From Opitutia bacterium UBA5964 (GTDB taxonomy: Bacteria; Verrucomicrobiota; Verrucomicrobiia; Opitutales; Coraliomargaritaceae), in contig DJBY01000118.1 in the NCBI GenBank assembly GCA_002430605.1, positions 14,376 through 23,177 of the forward strand: 8,802 bases of DNA. The letters are read 5' to 3'. The notes under the pieces are model-generated. The model was not told where the DNA came from, made no database searches, and worked only from the letters and a program-made list of their open reading frames with translations. Below are positions 1 to 5,961 of this stretch, one piece after another. Position numbers and translations under genes: made by a program. Each line of letters begins with the position of its first letter. Position 1 is the stretch's first letter.

Positions 1-492
1 GCCTTTGGCATGAAGTGTGTCGGCTACGGCCGCTACTGGCCGGAAGAGTTTGCCAATGAGCAAAATATCGAACGTGCCAATGGCGTTACAGAGCTCCTAC
101 GCGCGAGTGACATCGTCACGCTCCACACCAATCTTACCGAAGAGACGCGCGACATGATCTGCGCAGCGACTATCAAGAATATGAAAGATGGTGCCACGCT
201 GATTAACTGTGGTCGCGGCGAACTCATCAACACAACCGACATCGTAGCAGCACTTGTCAGTGGTAAGCTGGGCGGCTACGGCGCAGACGTATTGGACCAA
301 GAGCCACCCCCAGCCGATCACCCGCTGCTCGGTGCAAAGAACTGCATCATCACGCCGCACGTCGGCTCCCGCACCTACGAAAGCGTTAAACGTCAAGCAG
401 GCATGGCTACTCAAAATTTGGTCAACCTACTCAAAGGTGAAAAAGCACTCGCACAAGTCAACGATGTCGAGCCACCCTCCGCACTCATTTGA
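1..492 (+). CDS. D-isomer specific 2-hydroxyacid dehydrogenase, C-terminal part (5' truncated by window)
   Basis: The reading frame is open from base 1 to TGA at 490-492, so the gene begins upstream. The visible part is the second half of the NAD(P)-binding domain and the C-terminal closure of the 2-hydroxyacid dehydrogenase family, which reversibly reduces 2-keto acids to D-2-hydroxy acids in the cytoplasm. Counting from the first visible codon, the catalytic triad is present: Arg72 in NCGRGELIN, Glu101 in DVLDQEPP and His120 in ITPHVG. The Glu-His spacing of 19 resembles glyoxylate/hydroxypyruvate reductases more than E. coli SerA, where it is 23. The GxGxxG loop lies outside the window. 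At the end of the second beta strand, where NAD enzymes usually have Asp, the sequence reads VGYGRYW, which hints at NADP use. The substrate cannot be fixed. The next gene starts 33 bases downstream on the same strand, so the two may be co-transcribed. Confidence 0.93.
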   Translation, partial: AFGMKCVGYGRYWPEEFANEQNIERANGVTELLRASDIVTLHTNLTEETRDMICAATIKNMKDGATLINCGRGELINTTDIVAALVSGKLGGYGADVLDQEPPPADHPLLGAKNCIITPHVGSRTYESVKRQAGMATQNLVNLLKGEKALAQVNDVEPPSALI

Positions 493-525
493 CCCACCCC
501 CTCACTTTCACCTGCACTTTTCTTT

Positions 526-1614
526 ATGTCCGAACAATTCTACATCGTCCCCGCAGAGCAGCACAATGCACTCGTCGCCTCAGCGTATCAACATCGTGGA
601 TACACACCAGACGAATCAGCCCAAGCCGCTCGATTCTCCACACTCGCCTCGCAGCACGGCATTCGCACGCACAACGCAATCAAGGCACTCCACCTCGATC
701 ACCTATTCGGTAGTGCTGCGGGCGGCTGCACACCTGCCGCCGAAATCGAAAAACTGGATTCGCGATTCCCCGCGAGTCAGGTCTGGAATGCAAACAAGAA
801 GCTCGGCCAGGCGACTGCCTACGAGGCCATCGACGAATGCATTGCCCTCGCCGACAAATATGGCATTGCCCAAGTCTCCGTCGACAACGCCTTTCACTAC
901 CTCTGGGGAGGCGGCTATGTCATGGAAGCGGCAAAGCGTGGCTACATTGCTTACACTAACTGCACCGCAGCACTCGCAGAAGTGGTGCCATTTCTCGGCA
1001 GGTTCCCGACTCTAGGCACCAACCCGCACAGCTGGGCCTTCCCCACTACCGACGCAGTCGGGTTCCCGATTGTGATCGACTGGGCCACCTCCGTCATCGC
1101 AATGGGCCGTGTTCAGCAGTTCCAGAGGGAGGGCACGCCACTCCCTCCACATGCTGCCGTTGATAAGGATGGCAACATGACAACCGACCCCAGTGAAGTT
1201 AGCGCACTCATGCCCTTCGGTGGACACAAAGGGTATGGCCTTAGCCTTATCAATGAACTCGTCGGCGGCTTCATCGGCGGCAGTCTGCCAACTTTACGCA
1301 GTCGCAAAATACCAGAAGGCGAAAAGCGCACACCTGCCTTCTACTTTCAAGTCATCCACCCGGATGCCATCAACGGTGGTGCCTTTGCCAAAGGCCGCAA
1401 TCAATCCAGCAACGTCAAGGCAGTGATCGAAGACATCCTCGGGCACGGCAACGAAAGTTGTCTCCTTCCAGGGCAACTCGAAGCTCGCTGGGCCGCACGC
1501 GTTGATCAAGTCGGCGGCCTATTATTCTCGGCTGCCGAAATTGAAGCCTTCAATGAGATTGCCGAAGAATGCGGCGAGACGTCTTGGAACCTCAATTCTT
1601 TCAAAGTCGAGTAA
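526..1614 (+). CDS. Ldh family oxidoreductase (malate/L-lactate dehydrogenase-like, Ldh_2)
   Basis: This is a complete 362-residue protein of the Ldh_2 family, which includes L-sulfolactate, ureidoglycolate, malate and 2,3-diketo-L-gulonate dehydrogenases. These are cytoplasmic NAD(P)-dependent enzymes unrelated to classical lactate dehydrogenase. Family landmarks in order: the N-terminal helical segment with the probable catalytic His49 (in IRTHN, where relatives have SHG), an HYLWGGGYV segment matching the family's HfGaagyya motif, GTNP at 164-167, DWATS at 185-189, TTDP shortly after, and FGGHKGYG at 231-238. Length is normal. The ATG at 526 is chosen because it gives the usual family N-terminus. 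No Shine-Dalgarno sequence precedes it; the 33-base leader is almost free of G. The substrate is not determined. Its neighbours, a 2-hydroxyacid dehydrogenase and a broken ketodeoxygluconate kinase, suggest a role in sugar-acid or hydroxy-acid catabolism, which is inference. Confidence 0.92.
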   Translation: MSEQFYIVPAEQHNALVASAYQHRGYTPDESAQAARFSTLASQHGIRTHNAIKALHLDHLFGSAAGGCTPAAEIEKLDSRFPASQVWNANKKLGQATAYEAIDECIALADKYGIAQVSVDNAFHYLWGGGYVMEAAKRGYIAYTNCTAALAEVVPFLGRFPTLGTNPHSWAFPTTDAVGFPIVIDWATSVIAMGRVQQFQREGTPLPPHAAVDKDGNMTTDPSEVSALMPFGGHKGYGLSLINELVGGFIGGSLPTLRSRKIPEGEKRTPAFYFQVIHPDAINGGAFAKGRNQSSNVKAVIEDILGHGNESCLLPGQLEARWAARVDQVGGLLFSAAEIEAFNEIAEECGETSWNLNSFKVE

Positions 1615-1743
1615 CCGGCCACGGAAAATACGCCAGATCTACAAGCACACTCCGCTTTTAAAATTAATAGAACACCTTCAAACAATAAACTCCTCATGGC
1701 TATCGAGATCTAATCTCCACACACTTGTGAATACGCATGCATC

Positions 1744-1972
1744 TTTCTTGGTGAAGTCATGCTCCGCCTCGACCCGACGAAGGCCGAACCCATACCGCCG
1801 GCTAATTTACCGCAGGGAAGGTGGCGGCGAATACCATGTCGCTCGTGGCAATACCGGCGCAAGTCAGCTCAAAGTCGCCGCCCTCGACTACTCTAGAATT
1901 ACCTGTGTTGTGCGTAATCCGATGGCACTGAGCCAAAGCCCGACACTCACGGATACAGAGTTGAAGCACTTC
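1744..1972 (+). pseudogene. Remnant of a PfkB-family sugar kinase, probably 2-keto-3-deoxygluconate kinase
   Basis: The 472 bases between the Ldh-type gene and thrB hold no intact gene but do hold recognisable pieces of one. In frame 1 from 1744 the translation reads IF-type start IFLGEVMLRLDPTKAEP when the codon before is included, matching the N-terminal FGEVMLRLDP signature of PfkB kinases. The match then shifts to frame 2 between about 1789 and 1817 and continues as REGGGEYHVARG (1814-1849), the conserved GGxEyNVA substrate-binding motif. Directly after it comes NTGASQLKVAALDY (1850-1891), which resembles the GNTAASQLKPGDIDW segment that in intact relatives lies roughly 70 residues further on. 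ALSQSPTLTDTELKHF (1925-1972) resembles the later ALSESTPE segment. So at least one frameshift and one or two internal deletions are present, and the catalytic C-terminal half is missing. A possible original ATG at 1696 is followed by an in-frame TAA at 1711. The flanks 1615-1743 (AT-rich) and 1973-2086 show nothing I recognise. Family alignments are from memory. Confidence 0.68.
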
Positions 1973-2086
1973 AACGACAACAGTCCGACCACACCGCACT
2001 TAATCGAAAGCTTGGCCGACGAGACGTATTCACTTCACCGCAGTCGCACGACTGAGACTTAACAGTGGCGCCGACCGTTCGTTGCC

Positions 2087-2989
2087 TTACGAAACTGTCA
2101 GTCCCTTATTGTCAGTGGCAAGACGATAGACACGACTACTCACGCCATTGCCTTTATAGACCTGCTGCATGGCCGCACCGACACGAAGCGCATTCGCTTC
2201 ATCCGTTACGCAGATCACAGTTGATCCACTACCACTGAGCCATCCAGTAAACGCACCAACATGGCATCCTGCCTCGATACTTTCGTGCCCAAACGGATTG
2301 AGTAATTCTCGGTAAGGCTGATGGATATAGTCATTCACCGCATCTTTGAGGCGCGAAAATTCACCCGAAACCAACGCTCCGACGATAAATGCCAAACTAT
2401 TCGCACTACGGACGACATCATCAAACGGAATACTATCGGGCAGCACTCGACGAGAGTTCTCGGTGAGCACTTCATAGGCAGGCGAGACTGCCATAAACAC
2501 CAGCGACTCCGGCAAACCGAAACGCACATGCTCACGATAGGCAAACGTCTCAGGATCCGTGCGAGCGATACAAAAGCCTCCGGCAAACACAGCACAGGCA
2601 TTATCCGGCGCATTATCCAACTGCGCCGTGAGGCGAATCATCGCCTCCATCTCCAACGGGCTTCCGCTCAACGCATTGAGACCTGCGACGATTCCGGCAC
2701 GCACGGTCGAGCTCGAACCCAGCCCGCGCGCCTGTGGCACATCGCCCCAGATTTCATAGTCAAAGCCACCGACCTCGATACCCGCGGCGTCTGCAAACCC
2801 TCGCGCAGTTGCCTCGACCATCGTTTGCGTGCCTTCAGCAGCAGCATCGACACAGGCAATCACTGCATCTTCACGCAGTGTAATGCGCACAAAGTTATAA
2901 AGTGTCAGCGCAATACTAAGCGTATCGAAACCGGGACCACAATTTGAAGTACTAGCCGGAGCCTGAACTAAGACAGATTTTTGAGACAT
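2087..2989 (-). CDS. thrB: Homoserine kinase
   Basis: This 300-residue GHMP-family kinase phosphorylates homoserine with ATP, the step before threonine synthase in threonine biosynthesis, in the cytoplasm. The N-terminal substrate and fold motif APASTSNCGPGFDTLSIAL lies at residues 10-28. The ATP-binding GHMP loop VPQARGLGSSST is at 84-95, where the consensus is GLGSSA/S. The C-terminal GHMP motif appears as GWLSGSGSTVICV, with Ser where Pro is usual after SGxG. Length is typical for ThrB. The ATG at 2989 (MSQKSVLVQAPAS) is preferred over an upstream in-frame start at 3037, because the latter would overlap the end of smpB and add residues unlike the family. An AGGAAG ribosome-binding site lies 9 bases before the chosen ATG and overlaps the smpB stop codon. 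Mevalonate or other GHMP kinases are less likely given the N-terminal motif. I see no convincing terminator downstream. Confidence 0.9.
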   Translation of the reverse strand: MSQKSVLVQAPASTSNCGPGFDTLSIALTLYNFVRITLREDAVIACVDAAAEGTQTMVEATARGFADAAGIEVGGFDYEIWGDVPQARGLGSSSTVRAGIVAGLNALSGSPLEMEAMIRLTAQLDNAPDNACAVFAGGFCIARTDPETFAYREHVRFGLPESLVFMAVSPAYEVLTENSRRVLPDSIPFDDVVRSANSLAFIVGALVSGEFSRLKDAVNDYIHQPYRELLNPFGHESIEAGCHVGAFTGWLSGSGSTVICVTDEANALRVGAAMQQVYKGNGVSSRVYRLATDNKGLTVS

Positions 2990-2998
2990 GTCGTATCG

Positions 2999-3004
2999 CT
3001 TCCT
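2999..3004 (-). promoter_or_regulatory. thrB ribosome-binding site overlapping the smpB stop codon
   Basis: On the minus strand AGGAAG lies 9 bases before the thrB ATG, and its first two bases belong to the smpB TAG stop (3005-3003). This placement decides the thrB start and suggests that ribosomes finishing smpB could reinitiate on thrB. Confidence 0.65.
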
Positions 3005-3479
3005 ATTTATGATGGCGCATTTCGCGCTCGGCCTCACGCATCGAGATCTTCTTCTTCAGCGTCTCGCGCTTATCAAAGAGTTTTTTACCCGTACAGAGTG
3101 CGATCTCGATCTTGATCAAGCCGTGCTTCACATACATACGCAACGGAATCAGTGATTTACCACCTGCATCCATCGCACCGAACAATTTGTGAATCTCACG
3201 GCGATGCAGCAGCAACTTACGCTTGCGGCGTGGTGGGTGATTTTGAAAATTGCCGAATTTATACTCTCCAACATGAGAGTTGTAGAGCCAACACTGGCCC
3301 TTCTCGATCCGACAAAACCCCTCCGTGATCTGGGCATCGCCGTCCCGAATAGCCTTCACCTCGGTGCCTTTTAGCTCAATGCCTGCTGTAAAACAATCGC
3401 CCACAAAATAATTGTGGTGAGCCTTGCCGTTGCGAATTTCCTTAAATCGGTCGTCCGCTGACTTTTTTTTAGCACACAC
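3003..3479 (-). CDS. smpB: SsrA (tmRNA)-binding protein
   Basis: SmpB binds tmRNA and mimics the anticodon arm to rescue stalled ribosomes by trans-translation. The 158-residue product carries the full family pattern: RNGKAHHNYFVGDCFTAGIELKGTEVKAIRDG (RNA-binding beta-barrel core, about residues 16-47), then NSHVGEYKFGN, NHPPRRKRKLLLHRREI, SLIPLRMYVKHGLIKIEIAL and the basic GKKLFDKRETLKKK near the C-terminus, followed by a helical Arg/Glu-rich tail that normally enters the decoding channel. Length is typical. The start is GTG at 3479 (reads as Met-Cys-Ala-Lys-Lys-Lys), supported by a strong AGAGGAGAG sequence just upstream. It lies 70 bases after rpoZ and 13 bases before thrB on the same strand, so the three probably form one transcript. 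The ssrA gene for tmRNA itself is not in the window. Confidence 0.97.
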   Translation of the reverse strand: MCAKKKSADDRFKEIRNGKAHHNYFVGDCFTAGIELKGTEVKAIRDGDAQITEGFCRIEKGQCWLYNSHVGEYKFGNFQNHPPRRKRKLLLHRREIHKLFGAMDAGGKSLIPLRMYVKHGLIKIEIALCTGKKLFDKRETLKKKISMREAEREMRHHK

Positions 3480-3487
3480 GGTAAAAA

Positions 3488-3507
3488 CTCTCCTCTAATA
3501 TAGAGGA
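3488..3507 (-). promoter_or_regulatory. smpB ribosome-binding site inside a small hairpin
   Basis: On the minus strand AGAGGAGAG (plus coordinates 3496-3488) sits 8 bases before the GTG start of smpB. Most of it forms the 3' arm of a perfect 7-bp inverted repeat, TCCTCTA-TAT-TAGAGGA (3507-3491). If the stem folds in the mRNA it would pair with the AGGA core and could lower initiation. The ribosome-binding site is clear; a regulatory role for the stem is inference, since a three-base AU loop is only marginally stable. Confidence 0.55.
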
Positions 3508-3549
3508 CACCCTCAAGCAGGAATAAAGAGCAAAAACACAGACAAACGC

Positions 3550-3768
3550 CTATGCGCCTTCTCCGTATGTGTCTTCGTCTAGCTGATAAGTGATCTTCCC
3601 CTCCATGACCTCACGAAGCGCAAGATCCTCAGCGGAAAGACGCTCAAGGGACTCAATCAGTGGCTTGTAGCCACTTTTCAGTTGTTTCGCACGACGCGAA
3701 ATAACATTGATCAGAATCATCGGATCGGTAATTACCAATTGTGCGGCCTGTAAATAATCGTCTCTCAA
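3550..3768 (-). CDS. rpoZ: DNA-directed RNA polymerase omega subunit
   Basis: Omega is the small subunit that helps fold and keep beta-prime in RNA polymerase. The 72-residue product has the core pattern of the RpoZ/Rpb6 family: DPMILINVISRRAKQLKSGYKPLIES (about residues 15-40), then LSAEDLALREVMEGKITYQL (about 44-63), matching the usual vASRRvkQL..G.rP.ie....ed.ALrEi.eGKI. It is shorter than E. coli omega (91 residues) and ends with an acidic tail DEDTYGEGA. The start is TTG at 3768: an in-frame TAA lies 18 bases upstream, no ATG or GTG is available before the conserved region, and AAGGAG sits exactly 8 bases upstream of the TTG. It is divergent from rplM and upstream of smpB and thrB on the same strand. 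Confidence 0.9.
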   Translation of the reverse strand: MRDDYLQAAQLVITDPMILINVISRRAKQLKSGYKPLIESLERLSAEDLALREVMEGKITYQLDEDTYGEGA

Positions 3769-3776
3769 AGTTATAG

Positions 3777-3782
3777 CTCCTT
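3777..3782 (-). promoter_or_regulatory. rpoZ Shine-Dalgarno sequence
   Basis: The minus strand reads AAGGAG here, followed by 8 bases and then TTG. It is the strongest ribosome-binding site in the window and decides the unusual TTG start of rpoZ. Confidence 0.8.
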
Positions 3783-3876
3783 CTTAGATGTGAATCTGGA
3801 AAAGCAGCAAAAAATGATGCGCTGCCAAGCATTTGCAATAAAAAAGCAAAATAAGCTGAAACAGCTAAAATTCCCA

Positions 3877-3904
3877 TTGACAGGCACCTCTGCCGTTTTA
3901 CAGT
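3877..3904 (+). promoter_or_regulatory. Candidate sigma70-type promoter for rplM-rpsI
   Basis: A perfect TTGACA -35 hexamer (3877-3882) is followed after 16 bases by TACAGT (3899-3904), a 4-of-6 match to TATAAT that keeps the key first TA and last T. The predicted start near 3911 would give a leader of only about 14 bases before the rplM ATG. An A-rich stretch lies just upstream, and a palindrome AGCTG-AAA-CAGCT (3854-3866) ends 10 bases before the -35 box. The promoter is a sequence match only; no clear counterpart for rpoZ was found on the opposite strand of this 156-base divergent spacer. Confidence 0.5.
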
Positions 3905-3924
3905 TTGCCGCTTTTCCAAAAATC

Positions 3925-4350
3925 ATGAAGACGACTTTAGCTACAACATCTGATCACACCAAAAGCTGGTATGTGGTTGACGCTGCCGAAGAAACACTCG
4001 GTCGCATCTCCGTAAAAATTGCCAACGTATTGCGCGGCCGACACAAGGCTATCTATACGCCGCATGCTGACACTGGCGACTTCGTCGTAGTGATCAATGC
4101 CGAGAAGATCAAAGTATCCGGCAAAAAGAACAGCGATAAGAGCTATATGTTCTATTCTGGCTGGATGGGCGGCGAAAGCCACGTAACCATGGCAGAAATG
4201 CGCGCCAAGAAACCTGAGTTCATCATCGAACACGCGGTTAAAGGCATGCTGCCTCGCAACATCCTTGGTCGCAAAATGATCAAGAAGCTTAAAATTCACA
4301 CTGGCCCGACGCATCCTTACGAAGCGCAACAGCCTAAGCCACTCGTCTAA
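3925..4350 (+). CDS. rplM: 50S ribosomal protein L13
   Basis: L13 is an early-assembly protein of the large ribosomal subunit. The 141-residue product matches the family along its length: KSWYVVDAAEETLGRISVKIANVLRGRHKAIYTPHADTGDFVVVINAEKI in the first half, then the VSGKK and YSGWMGGE segments, and the very conserved AVKGMLPRNILGRKM followed by HTGPTHPYEAQQPKPL at the C-terminus. The ATG at 3925 gives the usual MKT-type start and family length. The frame is open further upstream to a GTG at 3790, but that extension (rich in Lys/Gln) matches nothing in L13. No Shine-Dalgarno motif precedes the ATG, and the last 14 bases contain no G. rpsI follows after 18 bases, the standard L13-S9 pair. Confidence 0.97.
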   Translation: MKTTLATTSDHTKSWYVVDAAEETLGRISVKIANVLRGRHKAIYTPHADTGDFVVVINAEKIKVSGKKNSDKSYMFYSGWMGGESHVTMAEMRAKKPEFIIEHAVKGMLPRNILGRKMIKKLKIHTGPTHPYEAQQPKPLV

Positions 4351-4368
4351 ACTTTTAGAATACTTATA

Positions 4369-4761
4369 ATGAGCGAACAAACATTTGTAACCGTCGGCCG
4401 CCGTAAAACAGCGCGTGCACGCGTCCGCCTGACCCGCGGCACTGGTAAGATCTTAGTCAATGGCAAAGAGCCAGCAGACTACTTCAAGACTGAAGATTTT
4501 ACACGCTCAGCTCTCTCACCACTCACTACAGTTGAGATGGCTGATCAAGTTGACATAACAGTCAAAGCAGAAGGCGGCGGACTGAATGGCCAAGCGGGTG
4601 CAACTCGTCTCGGCATCGCTCGTGCACTTGAAAAAATGGACAGTGAACTTCGTGTACCGCTTAAACAAGATGGCCACATGAAGCGCGACCCACGCTCGCG
4701 CGAACGTAAGAAGTCGGGTCAACCTGGCGCACGTAAACGCTTCCAGTTCTCGAAACGTTAA
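4369..4761 (+). CDS. rpsI: 30S ribosomal protein S9
   Basis: S9 is a small-subunit head protein whose C-terminal tail reaches the P-site tRNA. The 130-residue product begins with TVGRRKTARARVRLTRGTGKILVNGK (the family's GRRKtAvArV...G.G.i.vNg), continues with VKAEGGGLNGQAGATRLGIARAL, and ends with the invariant DPRSRERKKSGQPGARKRFQFSKR pattern, including the terminal SKR that contacts tRNA. Length is normal. The ATG at 4369 follows an AT-rich spacer without a Shine-Dalgarno motif. It is co-directional with rplM, and a strong intrinsic terminator begins 29 bases after the stop codon. Confidence 0.97.
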   Translation: MSEQTFVTVGRRKTARARVRLTRGTGKILVNGKEPADYFKTEDFTRSALSPLTTVEMADQVDITVKAEGGGLNGQAGATRLGIARALEKMDSELRVPLKQDGHMKRDPRSRERKKSGQPGARKRFQFSKR

Positions 4762-4790
4762 ACCGCCAAGCGGCAGGACGCATTTTTTGC

Positions 4791-4836
4791 AAACCCTCCA
4801 AGGCCGTTTTAGGTGCCTTGGAGGGTTTTTTATTTT
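4791..4836 (+). terminator. Strong rho-independent terminator after rplM-rpsI
   Basis: A perfect 14-bp inverted repeat (AAACCCTCCAAGGC at 4791-4804 and its complement at 4815-4828) encloses a 10-base loop and is followed by an uninterrupted T tract to 4831, then ATTTT. It closes the ribosomal-protein operon and separates it from the arg genes. The opposite strand does not offer a comparable T tract, so it is probably one-directional. Confidence 0.95.
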
Positions 4837-4911
4837 ACAGATTCCTAATCGCCATCATCCCCCCATAGCCTTCATTCTACTCTCCATTCTCATTTCCTCA
4901 CTTTCACTATC

Positions 4912-5934
4912 ATGAACGCAGCAGTCATCGGAGCATCCGGCTATTCCGGAGAAGAACTAGTTCGGCTACTTTCACGTCATCCTGACGTGACATTGGCTGC
5001 AGTCACCTCGCGCTCGCTTGCTGGCAAGCTGGTCGCAGATGTCATGCCAGGATTAAGGCATTTAGTGGGCGACCTTGAGTTTAGCAATTCAGATCCGGCT
5101 GAACTCGCAGCTCGGGACGATTTGGATGTGTTCTTCCTCGCACTGCCACACGGCGTTGCCTCGGAATATGCAGATCCGCTATTCCAGGCAGGCAAAACCG
5201 TCATTGACCTGAGCGCTGACTTCCGGCTCGGCTCGACAGCGGTGTACGAAGACTACTACGGCCAGCCGCACCCAGCACCGCATTTACTCGAAGCCGCTAC
5301 CTATGTCATTCCCGAACTCGCGGACGAAAAATGGAAGAGCGCGTCGCTCATTGCCTGCCCGGGTTGCTATCCGACCAGCGTGCAACTGCCACTCATCCCT
5401 CTGCTCAAAGCGGGCCTCGTCAAGCCATCTGGCATCGTGATCAACAGCTACAGCGGCGTCAGCGGCGCAGGCCGGAAAGTCGCAGAAGACTTCATCTACT
5501 GCGAACGCAACGAGAGTATGAAGGGCTACGGCATGCCCAAGCATCGGCACCTTTCTGAAATCGAAGAGCAACTTGGAAAAGCGGCCTCAGCAGATTGCAT
5601 CGTGCAATTCAACCCGCACCTCGCACCGATGTCGCGGGGCATCTCCACGACGATCGTGGCCAAAGCCAACGGTTCACTGCAAAATGTCTACTCGACTTGG
5701 GATGCCGCCTATGCCGACAAGCCCTTCGTCAGCGTACTTCCAAGCGGCACGTATCCAGACACCAAATACGTGACTGGCACCAACCGAGCAGACATCTCTG
5801 CAGTATACGATCCGCGGACTGACAACTTCGTGATCACTTCAGTTATTGATAATCTATTAAAAGGAGCCAGCGGCCAAGCGGTACAGCTCCTCAACCTAAA
5901 GTTCGGTTTCGAAGAAACTGCCGGACTGGTCTAA
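4912..5934 (+). CDS. argC: N-acetyl-gamma-glutamyl-phosphate reductase
   Basis: ArgC reduces N-acetylglutamyl phosphate to the semialdehyde with NADPH, the third step of arginine biosynthesis. The 340-residue product starts with the nucleotide-binding GASGYSGEELVRLL (residues 7-20), followed by LALPHGVA (76-83) and IDLSADFRL (98-106). The catalytic cysteine is Cys152 in CPGCYPT, and the base and substrate region HRHLSEI is at 211-217. SYSGVSGAGRK (179-189) matches the family's nsksGvSGAGr segment. Length is typical of the short bacterial form. The ATG at 4912 gives a compact start directly at the Rossmann fold. No Shine-Dalgarno sequence is present; the preceding 60 bases contain a single G and are pyrimidine-rich. 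I found no ArgR-type operator. argJ follows after 27 bases. Confidence 0.97.
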   Translation: MNAAVIGASGYSGEELVRLLSRHPDVTLAAVTSRSLAGKLVADVMPGLRHLVGDLEFSNSDPAELAARDDLDVFFLALPHGVASEYADPLFQAGKTVIDLSADFRLGSTAVYEDYYGQPHPAPHLLEAATYVIPELADEKWKSASLIACPGCYPTSVQLPLIPLLKAGLVKPSGIVINSYSGVSGAGRKVAEDFIYCERNESMKGYGMPKHRHLSEIEEQLGKAASADCIVQFNPHLAPMSRGISTTIVAKANGSLQNVYSTWDAAYADKPFVSVLPSGTYPDTKYVTGTNRADISAVYDPRTDNFVITSVIDNLLKGASGQAVQLLNLKFGFEETAGLV

Positions 5935-5961
5935 AACCTGCCCACACCTCCGCCTGCCGAC

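Noticed and set aside
254..1015. Open frame of 253 codons on the + strand
   Set aside because: It crosses the end of the dehydrogenase fragment and the start of the Ldh-type gene in a different frame. The product is Ser/Pro/Thr/His-rich without family motifs, so it is a shadow frame.
2041..2054. Inverted repeat CAGTCG-CA-CGACTG as a terminator for thrB
   Set aside because: The loop is too short for the full stem, and no T tract follows on either strand.
1502..2062. Open frame of 186 codons on the + strand, extending past the Ldh-type gene
   Set aside because: Its first third lies inside the Ldh-type coding region in another frame, and the rest is only the frame-2 part of the kinase remnant; it is not an intact gene.
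2990..3037. Upstream start for homoserine kinase at 3037
   Set aside because: It would overlap the 3' end of smpB, and the extra 16 residues are not family-like. The SD at 2999-3004 points to 2989.
3790..3924. N-terminal extension of L13 from a GTG at 3790
   Set aside because: The extra 45 residues match nothing in L13 and would cover the candidate promoter; the ATG at 3925 gives the normal family length.
3937..4380. Minus-strand open frame of 147 codons opposite rplM
   Set aside because: It is antisense to a certain ribosomal protein gene and shows no recognisable domain.
4834..4862. TTTACA at 4834 as a -35 box for argC
   Set aside because: No acceptable -10 hexamer lies 15-19 bases downstream; the region is C-rich there.
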